64,000 nt of DNA from assembly GCF_000971135.1 (NCBI RefSeq), contig NZ_BBLW01000007.1, positions 62,001-126,000 on the forward strand. Reading direction: 5' to 3'. How positions within the stretch are numbered: the first letter of the stretch is position 1; every line of letters starts with the position of its first letter. Positions 49,953 through 62,309 of this stretch are shown here, piece after piece. A model generated the notes under the pieces. The model was not told the DNA's origin. It saw only the letters and a list, made by a program, of their open reading frames with translations, and searched no databases. The DNA is from Demequina phytophila (lineage in GTDB: Bacteria; Actinomycetota; Actinomycetes; Actinomycetales; Demequinaceae). Made by a program: the position numbers and the translations under genes.

Positions 49953-51724
49953 CGGGTCTCCTCCCCCTCGGGGCGGGCGTCGTCGTCGGTGTCGGTCGCG
50001 GTGGCGGCCGCCGCGGGCGCGACGATGCCGGCGGCCGCGGCCTTGCGCTCGGCGAGCGTGGGCTGGCCGGTGACGATGCGTCCGCGGCCCTTGTACATGG
50101 TGTCGCGTCCCAGCTGGCGCGGATCGAGGCCCGACCACTTGTGACCGCGGGCGAAGAACGGCCGCTTCCCCATGAGCATGAGGATCGGGTGGGTGAAGAG
50201 GAACACCACCAGGACGTCGACCAGGGTGGTGAGACCCAGCGTGAACGCGAAGCCGCGCACGCCGCCGACCGCGAGGAGGTAGAGCACCACGGCCGCGAGC
50301 ACGTTGATCGCGTCCGAGGCGAGGATGGTGCGGCGGGCGCGACGCCAGCCGTGATCGATCGCGGCCTGCAGCGACCGTCCCTCGCGCAGCTCGTCCCTCA
50401 CGCGTTCGAAGTACACGATGAAGGAGTCCGCGGTCACACCGATCGCGACGATCAGGCCGGCGACGCCGGCGAGCGACAGGCGGTAGCCGATCACCCACGA
50501 CAGCAGCGCGATGAGCCCGTACGTGATCGCTCCGGCGATGACGAGCGAGCCGACCGTGACGAAGCCGAGCGCGCGGTACTGGATCAGCGAGTAGATGACC
50601 ACCAGCAACAGGCCGATCGCGCCGGCGATCAGACCCTTCTGCAGCTGGTCGGCGCCGAGCGTCGCGGAGATCTGCTGCTCCGACTGCACCTCGAGCGTCA
50701 TGGGCAGCGCGCCGAACTTCAGCTGGTTGGCCAGCTGCTCGGCGGACTCCTGCGTGAAGTTGCCCGTGATCGAGGCCTGGCCGCCGGTGATGGTGGTCGA
50801 CACGGCGGGAGCGGAGATCACGACGCCGTCGAGCACCATCGCGAACTGGTCGCGGGGCGACTCGAAGTCCTTGATGCGGCCGGTGGTGTCGGCGAACTTC
50901 TTGGCGCCGTCGTTGGTGAGCTCGAGGCGGACCTCGTAGCGGCCGGTGAGCGTGCCGGCCGAGTTGTACTCGGGGCCGGAGGTCGCCGTGGCGACGTCGG
51001 TGCCGTCCATCTCGACGGGGCCCATGATGTACTTCGCGAGGCCGTCCTGGTCGCACGCGACGTCCGCGAGGGCCGGGTCGCCGGGGGTGACGCCCGAGAG
51101 GTTCTCGGCGGCGGTGCAGTCGAGCGCGTCGTACTTCGCCTGCACGTCCTCGGTGATCCACTCGAGCGACGAGGGGTCGGTGCCCTCGGCAGGGGTCGCC
51201 GCGTCGGCGCTCGCGCTGGCGCTCGGCTCGGGGGTGGCGGAACCGGCAGGCTCGGCGGTCTCATCCGCGGACGGCGAGGCGCTGGGCTCCGGCGTGGCCG
51301 AGGCCGAGGCGTCGCTGGTGGTGGTCGGCAGCGGGGAGCCCGAGACCAGCACGGGGCGGAACTGCAGCTGCGCGCTCTGGCGCACCAGGTCCACCGTCTC
51401 CTCGGACGGGTTGCCGGGCAGCGCGACCACGATGTTCTGGCCCTGCGTGCTGATCTCCGCCTCGGCGACGCCGGACGCGTCGATGCGGCGGCGGATGATG
51501 TCGACGGCCTGGTCGAGGTCGGCCTGGTCGATGGTCTGCTCGGCGCCGTCGGCCAGCACGGGCGCGAGCACGATCTCGCGGCCGCCGGCCAGGTCGAGCG
51601 CCAGGTTGGGCGTCCAGGACGCGTTGCCGAACACCACCCCCAGCGCCAGGGTGCCGTAGAGCACGACGATGATCGCGCCCAGCCAGGTCAGCGCACGACG
51701 CGCCTCGTTCTTCACACGTGCCAC
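49949..51724 (-). CDS. secD: Protein translocase subunit SecD
   Basis: Export motor subunit of 591 residues. There is one N-terminal helix, then DLAGGREIVLAP, a large extracellular region with an inserted Ser/Ala/Glu-rich low-complexity stretch (about 135-185), and a C-terminal six-helix domain with VIYSLIQYRALGFVTVGSLV. I start at the GTG at 51724 because GAGGA lies 5 bases upstream; a GTG four codons earlier covers that site. yajC, usually between ruvB and secD, is not present here. Confidence 0.96.
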   Translation of the reverse strand: MARVKNEARRALTWLGAIIVVLYGTLALGVVFGNASWTPNLALDLAGGREIVLAPVLADGAEQTIDQADLDQAVDIIRRRIDASGVAEAEISTQGQNIVVALPGNPSEETVDLVRQSAQLQFRPVLVSGSPLPTTTSDASASATPEPSASPSADETAEPAGSATPEPSASASADAATPAEGTDPSSLEWITEDVQAKYDALDCTAAENLSGVTPGDPALADVACDQDGLAKYIMGPVEMDGTDVATATSGPEYNSAGTLTGRYEVRLELTNDGAKKFADTTGRIKDFESPRDQFAMVLDGVVISAPAVSTTITGGQASITGNFTQESAEQLANQLKFGALPMTLEVQSEQQISATLGADQLQKGLIAGAIGLLLVVIYSLIQYRALGFVTVGSLVIAGAITYGLIALLSWVIGYRLSLAGVAGLIVAIGVTADSFIVYFERVRDELREGRSLQAAIDHGWRRARRTILASDAINVLAAVVLYLLAVGGVRGFAFTLGLTTLVDVLVVFLFTHPILMLMGKRPFFARGHKWSGLDPRQLGRDTMYKGRGRIVTGQPTLAERKAAAAGIVAPAAAATATDTDDDARPEGEETR

Positions 51725-51806
51725 AGGAATCCTCACGGTCTCGGCTCGCTTGAGCCCCGAGTGATTCTAGCCAGGCTGGCGCGGCACCCGGTGACCCCGG
51801 GCCGTG

Positions 51807-52850
51807 TCAGTCGAAGAGGCGGCCGCCCGATTCGCCGCCGATCGCGTCCGCGGGCGGCTTGAGACCCAGGTGCAGCCACGCGTCGGCGGTCGCGATGCGG
51901 CCGCGCGGGGTGCGGCTCATGAGGCCCTCGCGGACCAGGAACGGCTCCGCGACGGTCTCGACGGTCTCGGTCTCCTCGCCCACGGTGACGGCGAGCGTGG
52001 ACAGGCCCACGGGACCGCCGGCGAACCGCGTGCACAGCGCCTTGAGCACGGCGCGGTCGAGCCGGTCGAGGCCGCGCTCGTCGACCTCGTACACGGCGAG
52101 CGCCTCCCGGGCCGCCTCGAGGTTGGCGCGGCCGGTGCCGTGCACCTCCGCCCAGTCGCGCACGCGACGCAGCAGGCGGTTGGCGATGCGAGGGGTGCCG
52201 CGAGAGCGCGACGCGATCTCGCGCGCGGCGTCGTGCGTGATCGACACGCCGAGGCGCCCGGCGGAGCGCACCACGATCGCCATGAGCTCGTCGTCCTCGT
52301 AGAAGTCGAGGTGGCCGGTGAACCCGAAGCGGTCGCGCAGCGGTGCCGGCAGGAGGCCGGCGCGGGTGGTCGCGCCCACCACGGTGAAGGCGGGCAGGCT
52401 GAGCGGGATGGAGGTGGCGCCGGCGCCCTTGCCCACCACCACGTCGACCCGGAAGTCCTCCATCGCGAGGTAGAGCATCTCCTCCGCGGGTCGCGCGAGG
52501 CGGTGGATCTCGTCGAGGAACAGCACGTCGCCCTCGTCGAGCGAGCTGAGGATCGCCGCGAGGTCGCCGGCGTGCTGGATCGCGGGACCGGAGGTGAGCC
52601 GCAGGGTCGAGCCGAGCTCCGCGGCGATGATCATCGCGAGCGTGGTCTTGCCCAGCCCGGGCGGGCCGGACAGCAGCACGTGGTCGGGGGGCGTGCCGCG
52701 GCCCGTCGCGGCGTTGAGGACCAGGGACAGCTGCTCGCGCACCACGCGCTGGCCCACGAACTCGTCGAGGTTGGAGGGCCGCAGCGCGGCCTCGTTGGAT
52801 CGCTCGATCGCGTCCGCGTCGGGGCTCACCACCCGGGTCTCGTCATCCAC
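51807..52850 (-). CDS. ruvB: Holliday junction ATPase RuvB
   Basis: AAA+ motor that drives branch migration with RuvA. The 347-residue protein has Walker [11 protein letters not shown], Walker [10 protein letters not shown], sensor ATTRAGLL, arginine finger region RDRFGF, and the C-terminal winged helix. The GTG at 52850 has GGAGG five bases upstream and lies 8 bases inside ruvA. Confidence 0.97.
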   Translation of the reverse strand: MDDETRVVSPDADAIERSNEAALRPSNLDEFVGQRVVREQLSLVLNAATGRGTPPDHVLLSGPPGLGKTTLAMIIAAELGSTLRLTSGPAIQHAGDLAAILSSLDEGDVLFLDEIHRLARPAEEMLYLAMEDFRVDVVVGKGAGATSIPLSLPAFTVVGATTRAGLLPAPLRDRFGFTGHLDFYEDDELMAIVVRSAGRLGVSITHDAAREIASRSRGTPRIANRLLRRVRDWAEVHGTGRANLEAAREALAVYEVDERGLDRLDRAVLKALCTRFAGGPVGLSTLAVTVGEETETVETVAEPFLVREGLMSRTPRGRIATADAWLHLGLKPPADAIGGESGGRLFD

Positions 52851-53433
52851 GCGTGCCTCCCAGGTGCTTGAGCGCGGACCGCAGCGCGGTACCCGTCTCA
52901 GACGCCGCCAGCGGATCCGGGGCGACCGCATCGACGGCCGCCTGCGCCTGCTTGGCCGGGTAGCCGAGTCCCACGAGGGCCTCGACCACCTCGCCGCGGG
53001 CGTCCGCGGCGGGGGCGCCCGGGGCATCGTCCGGCAGCACCAGCTTGCCGCCGAGCTCGAGCAGCAGCCGTGCCGCCACCTTGGGGCCGATCCCGGGGAC
53101 CTTGGTGAGCGCCTTCTGGTCGCCGGCGGCGACCGCGGCCGCGAGGGCCTCCGGAGAGTGCACCGCGAGCATGGCCAGCGCGAGCTTGGCTCCCACGCCC
53201 TGGACGCTCTGGAGCTGCTCGAACGTGTCGCGCTCCCCCGCGCTGAGGAAGCCGAACAGCGTCATCGAGTCCTCGCGCACCACCATGTGGGTGTGCAGCG
53301 TCGCATCCAGGCCCGCCCGGAGCTCCGCGAGGGTCGCGGGCGTCGCGAGCACCCGGTAGCCCACGCCGGCGACGTCCAGCACCAGCGCCGTCGCGCCCGC
53401 ATGCGCCACGGTCCCCCTGAGCTGTGCGATCAC
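52843..53433 (-). CDS. ruvA: Holliday junction branch migration protein RuvA
   Basis: Tetrameric junction-binding protein. The 196-residue sequence has an N-terminal OB domain ([13 protein letters not shown]), two helix-hairpin-helix motifs ([16 protein letters not shown] and [19 protein letters not shown]), and a C-terminal RuvB-binding domain ([17 protein letters not shown]). The start is a GTG at 53433 with GGGGA upstream. The flexible linker carries one GGACGATGC copy, read as Asp-Asp-Ala. Confidence 0.96.
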   Translation of the reverse strand: MIAQLRGTVAHAGATALVLDVAGVGYRVLATPATLAELRAGLDATLHTHMVVREDSMTLFGFLSAGERDTFEQLQSVQGVGAKLALAMLAVHSPEALAAAVAAGDQKALTKVPGIGPKVAARLLLELGGKLVLPDDAPGAPAADARGEVVEALVGLGYPAKQAQAAVDAVAPDPLAASETGTALRSALKHLGGTRG

Positions 53434-53493
53434 GCCCGTCCCCTTTCGAACACCTGTGCGAACAGGCTAGCCGATGGGGCGGACATCGGGGCC

Positions 53494-54051
53494 TCACCCG
53501 CGGCGGCGCGCCGCCTTCTCCGCGGCGGCCCATTGCCGTTGCGCGGGCGTGGTCGCGCCGGAGCCCACCGGGGCCGCTCCCCCGCGCCACGCGTGGGCGA
53601 TGGCGATCGCGAGGGCGTCCGCCGCATCGGCCGGGCGCGGGGCCTCTTCCAGTCCGAGCAGGCGCGTCACCATGAAGGTCACCTGCGCCTTGTCGGCGCG
53701 GCCGTTGCCGGTGACCGCGGCCTTCACCTCGGACGGCGTGTACAGCGTGATGGGGAGCCCGCGGCGCTCGGCGGCGAGCATGATGACGCCCGATACCTGG
53801 GCGGTGCCCATGATGGTCGAGACGTCCGAGCGCGCGAAGATGCGCTCCATCGCGACGGCCTCGGGCTCGTGCTCGTCGAGCATGGCCTCGAGGACCGTCG
53901 CGATCTGGGCGAGACGCGCGGGCGTCTCGTGCGTGGAGGGTGACGTCGCGACGCGGACGTCCAGCATGCTGATGCGTCGTGCGGAACCCGACTCGACCAC
54001 ACCCAGGCCGCACCTGGTGAGGCCGGGGTCGACCCCCAGGATGCGCATCAT
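53494..54051 (-). CDS. ruvC: Crossover junction endodeoxyribonuclease RuvC
   Basis: Holliday junction resolvase of 185 residues with an RNase H fold. GVDPGLTRCG supplies the first catalytic Asp, VAMERIF the Glu, and PADAADALAIAIAHAW the last Asp pair. A short Ala/Arg-rich tail follows. Two adjacent ATGs (54051 and 54048) are possible. It begins the ruvC-ruvA-ruvB set, 60 bases before ruvA. Confidence 0.96.
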   Translation of the reverse strand: MMRILGVDPGLTRCGLGVVESGSARRISMLDVRVATSPSTHETPARLAQIATVLEAMLDEHEPEAVAMERIFARSDVSTIMGTAQVSGVIMLAAERRGLPITLYTPSEVKAAVTGNGRADKAQVTFMVTRLLGLEEAPRPADAADALAIAIAHAWRGGAAPVGSGATTPAQRQWAAAEKAARRRG

Positions 54052-54071
54052 CCCCCGCCGCCGGTCGGCCG

Positions 54072-54827
54072 TCAGGCCTGCGCGGCCTCGAGCACCTCGT
54101 CGGACGCGTCGAAGTTCGCCCACACGTTCTGGACGTCGTCCGAGTCCTCGAGGGCGTCGATGAGGCGCAGCATCTTGCGCGCGCCGTCGACGTCGAGCTC
54201 GATCTTCATCGAGGGCATGAACGTCGCCTCGGCGCTCTCGTAGTCGATGCCGGCGTCCTGCAGCGCGGTGCGGACGGACACGAAGTCGGTGGCCTCGGAG
54301 ATGATCTCGAACACGTCGCCGAGGTCGTTGATCTCCTCCGCGCCGGCCTCGAGCGTCGCCTCCATGAGCGAGTCCTCGGTGGCGCCGCCCTCCTTGGAGA
54401 CGATCACCTGGCCCTTGCGCGAGAAGAGGTATGAGACCGAGCCGGGGTCCGCGAGCGTGCCGTTGTTGCGGGTGAGGCCCACGCGCACCTCGGTGGCCGC
54501 ACGGTTGCGGTTGTCGGTGAGGCACTCGATGAGCACCGCGACACCGTTGGGGCCGTAGCCCTCGTACATGATGGTCTCGTAGTCCGCGCCGCCCGCCTCG
54601 AGGCCCGAACCGCGCTTGACGGCGCGGTCGATGTTGTCGTTCGGGACGGACGACTTCTTCGCCTTCTGCACCGCGTCGAACAGGGTCGGGTTGCCCGCGA
54701 GGTCCCCGCCGCCGGTACGCGCCGCGACCTCGATGTTCTTGATGAGCTTGGCGAACAGCTTGCCGCGCTTGGCGTCGATGACGGCCTTCTTGTGCTTGGT
54801 CGTCGCCCACTTGGAATGCCCGGACAC
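54072..54827 (-). CDS. yebC: YebC/TACO1-family protein
   Basis: The 251-residue protein has the family start [21 protein letters not shown] and conserved segments [26 protein letters not shown] and [11 protein letters not shown]. Members act in translation, easing ribosome stalling like EF-P, or as regulators near ruvC. The GTG at 54827 has GAGGAG five bases upstream. It is 20 bases before ruvC. Confidence 0.94.
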   Translation of the reverse strand: MSGHSKWATTKHKKAVIDAKRGKLFAKLIKNIEVAARTGGGDLAGNPTLFDAVQKAKKSSVPNDNIDRAVKRGSGLEAGGADYETIMYEGYGPNGVAVLIECLTDNRNRAATEVRVGLTRNNGTLADPGSVSYLFSRKGQVIVSKEGGATEDSLMEATLEAGAEEINDLGDVFEIISEATDFVSVRTALQDAGIDYESAEATFMPSMKIELDVDGARKMLRLIDALEDSDDVQNVWANFDASDEVLEAAQA

Positions 54828-54931
54828 GTGTGCTCCTCGTCGAATGTCGGTCTGGAATCCCGTCCAGTGTAGTGCGTGGCAGCGGGGACGATGCGGCGGT
54901 CGGGCGGGCGGTCGGCCCACCGGACCGCGGT

Positions 54932-55534
54932 TCAGCCCACCAGGTCGAGGAGGAGCCGGTGGACGCGGTCGTCGTGGACGGCGCCCGGCTCGGCGATCTC
55001 GGGGTGGAAGCTCGTGGCGATGGCGTTGCCATGGCGCACGGCCACCGGGTGGCGAGAGCCGTCCGGACCCGCGGCGGTGGCGAGGACCTCCACGGCCGGG
55101 TCGCAGGACTCGACCCACGGCGCGCGGATGAAGGTCGCGTGCATGACGGAGCCGTCGGGCTCCCACACCAGCTCCGTCTCCGCGGAGTCGACCTGGCGTC
55201 CGAACGCGTTGCGGCGCACCGTCATCGGGATCGCGCCGAGGCTCTGCTGCCCGGAGATGCCGCCCACGAGGTCCGTGGCGAGCATGATCATCCCGGCGCA
55301 GGACCCCATCACGGGCATCCCGGCGTGGATCCGGTCGCGCAGCGGCTCGAACAGGTCGAAGGCCCGCAGCAGCTTGTCGATGGTGGTGGACTCGCCGCCG
55401 GGGATGATGAGCGCGTCGACGGCCTTGAGCTCCGCGAGCCGGCGCACGCCCACCGCGGTCGCGCCCACGCGGGTCGCCGCCGCGAGGTGCTCGCGCACGT
55501 CTCCCTGCAGGGCCAGCACGCCCACGGTGCTCAT
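54932..55534 (-). CDS. pdxT: Pyridoxal 5'-phosphate synthase glutaminase subunit PdxT
   Basis: Supplies ammonia to PdxS for PLP synthesis. The 200-residue class I amidotransferase has [12 protein letters not shown], the IPGGEST substrate loop, the nucleophile in [10 protein letters not shown], and the C-terminal FHPEI that completes the triad. The ATG at 55534 overlaps the NUDIX gene by 4 bases. Confidence 0.96.
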   Translation of the reverse strand: MSTVGVLALQGDVREHLAAATRVGATAVGVRRLAELKAVDALIIPGGESTTIDKLLRAFDLFEPLRDRIHAGMPVMGSCAGMIMLATDLVGGISGQQSLGAIPMTVRRNAFGRQVDSAETELVWEPDGSVMHATFIRAPWVESCDPAVEVLATAAGPDGSRHPVAVRHGNAIATSFHPEIAEPGAVHDDRVHRLLLDLVG

Positions 55535-56052
55535 TCGTCCACCTCTCCCAGGTCCCGGGTGACGCCGTCCCAGTCGAGGAACCACGCCCATGTCTCTCTC
55601 AGCTGCGCGGGGAACACCTCGATGGGCGAGTCGCGCAGGTCCTGCTCCGTGAGCCAGGCCACCTCGTCGATGGTCTCCAGCTCGATCGCGGTCCACTCGG
55701 CCGCGGTGCGGTCGCGCCGCTCCGCGTCCTCGAGCCGGCCCACGTAGATCTCCTCGAACTGCGTGTACGGCTTCGAGGCGAAGTCGAAGATCGCGGTGCG
55801 CCGCCAGACCGGGCCCACCAGCTCGTCGGTCTCGAGCACCAGGCCCGTCTCCTCGGCGAGCTCGCGGACCGCTGCCGCGCGCATCGTCTCCCCGTCCTCG
55901 AGGCCGCCGCCCGGGGTGAACCAGAAGTAGCGCTCGACGTCGTGGGGGTCGTGGCCGCGGACCATCAGCAGGCGGGTCTCCCCCGCGGTCCGCCCCACCA
56001 GGAGCACGCGGGCGCCGCGACGGTGGATGCGATCCCCCGGCGCGGCGCCCAT
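55531..56052 (-). CDS. NUDIX hydrolase
   Basis: The 173-residue hydrolase has the Nudix box [24 protein letters not shown] (shown in two parts: [13 protein letters not shown] and [11 protein letters not shown]) near residues 47-70, with the metal-binding REx2EE core intact. Substrate is unknown; a nucleoside diphosphate derivative is typical. It sits between pdxS and pdxT and overlaps pdxT by 4 bases, so it is co-expressed with PLP synthesis. The ATG at 56052 has only a weak ribosome binding site. Confidence 0.88.
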   Translation of the reverse strand: MGAAPGDRIHRRGARVLLVGRTAGETRLLMVRGHDPHDVERYFWFTPGGGLEDGETMRAAAVRELAEETGLVLETDELVGPVWRRTAIFDFASKPYTQFEEIYVGRLEDAERRDRTAAEWTAIELETIDEVAWLTEQDLRDSPIEVFPAQLRETWAWFLDWDGVTRDLGEVDE

Positions 56053-56072
56053 GCGTGCGTGAACCTGGTGCC

Positions 56073-56981
56073 TTACCAGCCGCGCTCGGCGAGGCGGTGC
56101 GGCTCGGGGATCTCGTCCACGTTGATGCCGACCATGGCCTCGCCCAGGCCGCGCGACACGTCCGCGATGACCGACGGGTCGTCGTAGAACGTGGTGGCCT
56201 TGACGATCGCCTTGGCGCGCGTGGCCGGGTCGCCCGACTTGAAGATGCCGGATCCGACGAACACTCCCTCGGCGCCCAGCTGCATCATCATCGCGGCGTC
56301 GGCCGGGGTGGCGATGCCGCCCGCGGTGAAGAGCACCACGGGGAGCTTGCCCGTCCGCGCGATCTCCTGGACCAGGGGCAGCGGCGCCTGGAGCTCCTTG
56401 GCGGCCACGTAGAGCTCGTCCTCGGGCATCGCGCCGAGGGCCTTGATCTCCGCGCGGATCTTTCGCATGTGGGTGGTCGCGTTGGACACGTCGCCGGTGC
56501 CGGCCTCGCCCTTCGAGCGGATCATGGCCGCGCCCTCGGAGATGCGGCGCAGCGCCTCGCCCAGGTTGGTCGCGCCGCACACGAAGGGAACGGTGAAGTT
56601 CCACTTGTCGATGTGGTGCGTGTAGTCCGCCGGGGTGAGCACCTCGGACTCGTCGATGTAGTCGACGCCGAGGCTCTCGAGCACCTGCGCCTCGACGAAG
56701 TGGCCGATGCGGGCCTTCGCCATCACGGGGATGGAGACGGCGTCGATGATGCCCTGGATCATGTCGGGGTCGCTCATGCGCGACACGCCGCCCTGGGCGC
56801 GGATGTCGGCGGGCACGCGCTCGAGCGCCATGACGGCGACGGCGCCGGCGTCCTCCGCGATCTTCGCCTGGTCCGGGGTGACCACGTCCATGATGACGCC
56901 GCCCTTGAGCATCTCGGCCATGCCGCGCTTCACAAGGTCGGTCCCTACCTGGGGCTTCGTGGTCTCGTCGATGGTGCTCAT
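56073..56981 (-). CDS. pdxS: Pyridoxal 5'-phosphate synthase lyase subunit PdxS
   Basis: TIM-barrel subunit that assembles PLP from ribose 5-phosphate, glyceraldehyde 3-phosphate and ammonia from PdxT. The 302-residue sequence has [33 protein letters not shown] with the first active-site Lys, and [12 protein letters not shown]. The ATG at 56981 overlaps the pimA stop by 4 bases, linking vitamin B6 and phospholipid-mannoside genes in one operon. Confidence 0.97.
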   Translation of the reverse strand: MSTIDETTKPQVGTDLVKRGMAEMLKGGVIMDVVTPDQAKIAEDAGAVAVMALERVPADIRAQGGVSRMSDPDMIQGIIDAVSIPVMAKARIGHFVEAQVLESLGVDYIDESEVLTPADYTHHIDKWNFTVPFVCGATNLGEALRRISEGAAMIRSKGEAGTGDVSNATTHMRKIRAEIKALGAMPEDELYVAAKELQAPLPLVQEIARTGKLPVVLFTAGGIATPADAAMMMQLGAEGVFVGSGIFKSGDPATRAKAIVKATTFYDDPSVIADVSRGLGEAMVGINVDEIPEPHRLAERGW

Positions 56982-58132
56982 GGGGTGCTGACGTCCTTCG
57001 TCGGATGGGGATGGAACTCGGCGTCCATCCTAATGGCGTCGCGGTACGTCTCCTCGACACGTGGCGCGACGTTGGACCAGTCGAACGCCGCGGCGCACTC
57101 GCGCCCGCGCTCGGCCAGCTCCTCGCGACCCGCGGGGTCGTCGAGAAGTCCTGTGATGCACGAGGCGAGCGACGCCGGGTCGCCCACCGCGTGATGCGCG
57201 GCCGCGTGGCCGCCGTCCGCGACCGTCGACACGTCCATGAAGGCCGTGAGGTCGGAGGCGACCACGGCGGCGCCCGCCGCCATCGCCTCGACCAGGACGA
57301 TCCCGAAGCTCTCGCCACCCGTGTTGGGGGCGCAGTAGATGTCGACCGAGGCCATGAAGCGGGCCTTCTGGTCCTCGTCGAGCTCGCCGATCACCTCGGC
57401 GCCCGCCCGGGCCGCCTTCGCGGCGATCCGGTCGGAGAACCGGCCCGCGACAAGGAATCGCGCGTGCGGGTGGCGGGCGCGCACCGCGGGGATCGCGGCG
57501 AGCAGGTCCTCGAGGCCCTTGCGGGGCTCGTCGAGGCGGCCGAGGATCCCGATGGTCGGGGCCTCCCGGGTGCCCTCCCAGCGGCGGTCCGCGCGGGCCC
57601 GCACGTAGCGCGACGTGTCGACGCCGTTGGGGATGATGTGCGTGGCCTGCACGCGCAGGTGGTCGGCGATGGTGGCGGCCGCGGAGGGCGAAACCGCGAT
57701 GCGGGCGTCGAGCTCCTCGTAGCCCGGCTTGATCCACGGCTTCGCGAGCCGCATCGCCACGGACTCGTCCTGCGACGAGTGGAACGTCGCGACGGTGGGG
57801 CCGATCCTGGCCCACATCGCGATGAGGCTGAGCGACGGCGCTCCCGGCTCGTGGAGGTGCACGACGTCGAAGTGCCCCAGCTTGAGCCACTCTCGCACGC
57901 GGCTCGCCGCCATGAGGCCGAACGTGAGGCGGGCCGTGGATCCGTTGTAGCGGATGGGCAGCGACCGCCCCGCGCTCGAGACGTACGCCGGCACCGGGGT
58001 GTCCTCGGCGGCCGGCGCGAGCACCGAGACCTCGTGTCCACGGTCCATCAGCGCCTGTGCGAGGTCGAGCACGTGCAGCTGGACGCCGCCCGGACGGTCG
58101 AGGGAGTACGGGCACACGATCCCGATCCTCAT
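56978..58132 (-). CDS. pimA: Phosphatidyl-myo-inositol mannosyltransferase, PimA-like
   Basis: GT4 glycosyltransferase (GT-B fold, 384 residues) that adds the first mannose to phosphatidylinositol. It begins [20 protein letters not shown], typical of PimA, and carries the C-domain [14 protein letters not shown] and the E-x7-E motif in [14 protein letters not shown]. Its neighbours pgsA and patA-like confirm the pathway. It overlaps both by 4 bases. Confidence 0.93.
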   Translation of the reverse strand: MRIGIVCPYSLDRPGGVQLHVLDLAQALMDRGHEVSVLAPAAEDTPVPAYVSSAGRSLPIRYNGSTARLTFGLMAASRVREWLKLGHFDVVHLHEPGAPSLSLIAMWARIGPTVATFHSSQDESVAMRLAKPWIKPGYEELDARIAVSPSAAATIADHLRVQATHIIPNGVDTSRYVRARADRRWEGTREAPTIGILGRLDEPRKGLEDLLAAIPAVRARHPHARFLVAGRFSDRIAAKAARAGAEVIGELDEDQKARFMASVDIYCAPNTGGESFGIVLVEAMAAGAAVVASDLTAFMDVSTVADGGHAAAHHAVGDPASLASCITGLLDDPAGREELAERGRECAAAFDWSNVAPRVEETYRDAIRMDAEFHPHPTKDVSTP

Positions 58133-59025
58133 CGCTCCGACCCCGTCCACCCGAACCGCTGCAGCATGTGCCAGTCCTCCGGATGCCGCGCGATCTCCGC
58201 TGCGAGGAACTGTACCCACGCCCGGGTGAGGTGTCCCACGCGGTCCTCCGCCGGCGCATCGGCCGGCAGCGAGGCGGGACCGAAGTGGAGCACCACGCCC
58301 CACCGCGACCGCGCCGTCAGGCGGCGGCGACCGCGGAGGCGCTCGTAGCGGACGTGCACGGGGAAGAGCGGCGCGCCGATCGCGACGGACAGCGCCGCGG
58401 GCCCGGGCGCGACCTTGACGCCGTGACCCCACATGTCGACCTCGATGCCGGAGCCGGACAGGTCGCGGTCGGCCAGCAGGCACATGAGCCCGCCCTGACG
58501 CTTGCCCAGGCGGATGAGCTCGCGGAACGTCGAGCCGCCCTCGTGACCGAGGATCGTCATCCCGACCTTCTCGCGGAGCGCGACGAACTCGTCGAAGACC
58601 TCACGCGGCTCGAGGATCTCCGCGACCGACGTCACGGGCGCGATGTGGCGGCACGCGTACGCGCCCACCAGGTCCCAGTTGCCGGAATGCGACAACGCGA
58701 GCACGGCGGTCCCCTCGGCCGCGACGCGCGCGCGTGCGCCGTGCGGGTCCTCGACGCGCACGCGGGCGTCGATGGTGCGCGCGGTCATGCGACCCAGCTC
58801 GAACGTCTCGGCGTAGTAGCGCGCGGCGGAGGCCATGCCCCGGCGCGACAGCGCACGCAGCTCCGCGCCCTCGAGACCGGTGACCCGGTGGAGGTTGTCC
58901 TCCAGCCGGCGCGCAGGCTTCGCCCGCCGTCTCCACTGCGCGTCGAAGCCCGCCCACAGCAGGACGCGCGTGAGCGAGCGGGGCGCGTACCGCGAGGCGC
59001 GGAACGCGAGGAGCATGCCGTTCAT
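58129..59025 (-). CDS. Phosphatidylinositol mannoside acyltransferase, PatA-like (LpxL/HtrB family)
   Basis: The 298-residue membrane-associated acyltransferase has the catalytic HX4D motif in LSHSGNWD (about residue 110) and LLADRDLSGSGIEVDMWG further on. In mycobacteria the gene between pgsA and pimA acylates the mannose of PIM. The ATG at 59025 overlaps pgsA by 4 bases; an ATG three codons later is possible. Mannosylated phosphatidylinositol lipids in this organism are inferred from the gene set. Confidence 0.9.
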   Translation of the reverse strand: MNGMLLAFRASRYAPRSLTRVLLWAGFDAQWRRRAKPARRLEDNLHRVTGLEGAELRALSRRGMASAARYYAETFELGRMTARTIDARVRVEDPHGARARVAAEGTAVLALSHSGNWDLVGAYACRHIAPVTSVAEILEPREVFDEFVALREKVGMTILGHEGGSTFRELIRLGKRQGGLMCLLADRDLSGSGIEVDMWGHGVKVAPGPAALSVAIGAPLFPVHVRYERLRGRRRLTARSRWGVVLHFGPASLPADAPAEDRVGHLTRAWVQFLAAEIARHPEDWHMLQRFGWTGSER

Positions 59026-59681
59026 TCGTGCGGGTACGGCTGCGGCTGACCGTCGAGGCGGGCGTTCCACTCGGGGTGCTGGCGCGCCTGACGCACGACC
59101 GCCCAGATGCGCTGGCCCACCGTGATCGCGGCGAGGATGGTGAGGATCCACAGCGCGGCGGTGAGCACCCACAGCGGGAACAGCCCGAGGCCGTAGAAGC
59201 CGACCGCGACCAGGGAGATCACCAGGCGGTCGGAGCGTTCCGCGAGCCCGAAGTTGGCCGCCACCCCCATGCCCTCCGCCTTGGCGCGCGCGTACGGCAC
59301 CAGCGAGCCGATCGCGAGGCACAGCAGCGCGCCGAGCGCGGTCACGCGGGAGACGTCGATGAACACCCAGGTGAGCGTGCCGAAGATCGCCGCGTCGGCG
59401 ACCCGGTCGAGCGTGGAGTCGAGGAACGCGCCCAGCCGGGAGCTCTTGCCGCCCAGGCGAGCCATGGTGCCGTCGAGCATGTCCGTCACCACGAAGAACG
59501 TGATGAACAGCGTGCCCCAGAACAGCCAGATCCCGCCGTGCGGGAAGAACAGCACGGCGCCCATCACCACGCCGACCGTCCCGAGGACGGTCATGACGTT
59601 CGGGTGGATCCCCTTCGACAGCAGGAAGCGCGCGGGGGCCTGCCACAGGGCGGCCATGTACGGCCGGAGCCTGCCGAGCAT
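59022..59681 (-). CDS. pgsA: CDP-alcohol phosphatidyltransferase, phosphatidylinositol(-phosphate) synthase type
   Basis: Membrane enzyme of 219 residues with about six helices. It has the complete CDP-alcohol motif D-x2-D-G-x2-A-R-x8-G-x3-D-x3-D in DMLDGTMARL followed by GAFLDSTLDR. Between HIT and patA-like genes this is the actinobacterial phosphatidylinositol (phosphate) synthase. Its ATG directly follows the stop of the HIT gene. Confidence 0.92.
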   Translation of the reverse strand: MLGRLRPYMAALWQAPARFLLSKGIHPNVMTVLGTVGVVMGAVLFFPHGGIWLFWGTLFITFFVVTDMLDGTMARLGGKSSRLGAFLDSTLDRVADAAIFGTLTWVFIDVSRVTALGALLCLAIGSLVPYARAKAEGMGVAANFGLAERSDRLVISLVAVGFYGLGLFPLWVLTAALWILTILAAITVGQRIWAVVRQARQHPEWNARLDGQPQPYPHE

Positions 59682-60224
59682 CTAGTGGTCCTCTCTCCAG
59701 GCGTCGCTCACGCGACGCCACGTGTCGTCCAGCAGCTGGGGCACCGCCTTGGTCCTCGCGATGATCGGGAGGAAGTTGGTGTCCCCCTCCCAGCGCGGCA
59801 CCACGTGCTGGTGCAGGTGGCCCGAGATCCCCGCGCCGCCCACGCTCCCCTGGTTCATGCCGATGTTGAAGCCCTGCGGTCCGCTCACCTCGCGCAGCAC
59901 GTGCATGGCCCGCTGGGTCAGCGCGCTCATCTCGTCCCGCTCCTCGTCCGTGCACTCCGTGTACCAGGCGATGTGCCGGTACGGGCACACCATGAGGTGG
60001 CCGGGGTTGTACGGGTAGAGGTTGAGCACCACGTAGCAGTGCTCGCCGCGGTGCACCACGAGCGCCTCACGGTCGTCCTCCTCCGCCTTGCGGCAGAGGG
60101 GGCATCCCGTCGGGCCGTCGTCGGGTCGCTCACCCTCGACGTACGCGAGGCGATGGGGTGTCCACAGGCGCTCGAAGCCGTCCGGGACCCCTCCCATCGT
60201 CTCCGCGTCGACGGCGTCGGGCAC
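59682..60224 (-). CDS. HIT-family nucleotide hydrolase/phosphorylase
   Basis: The 180-residue protein has the histidine triad HLHQHVVPRW near residue 140, and a CPLC pair at about 41-44 that binds zinc with later residues. Actinobacterial homologues beside thrS and pgsA include the mycobacterial AP4A phosphorylase. The start is a GTG at 60224, two bases after the thrS stop, so they are coupled. Confidence 0.92.
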   Translation of the reverse strand: MPDAVDAETMGGVPDGFERLWTPHRLAYVEGERPDDGPTGCPLCRKAEEDDREALVVHRGEHCYVVLNLYPYNPGHLMVCPYRHIAWYTECTDEERDEMSALTQRAMHVLREVSGPQGFNIGMNQGSVGGAGISGHLHQHVVPRWEGDTNFLPIIARTKAVPQLLDDTWRRVSDAWREDH

Positions 60225-60226
60225 CG

Positions 60227-62218
<1,992 letters not shown>

Positions 62219-62309
62219 AGGTCACTCCCTCGAAGGTTCGGTTGTACGGGACGATGCTACCGAGAGGGCGAGGCTCGCCGCGTCACCGGCGGTCGCAGCC
62301 CGGCGGGTG

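Noticed and set aside
62219-62309. T-box leader upstream of thrS
   Set aside because: The gap is only 91 bases and lacks the T-box consensus or a specifier stem.
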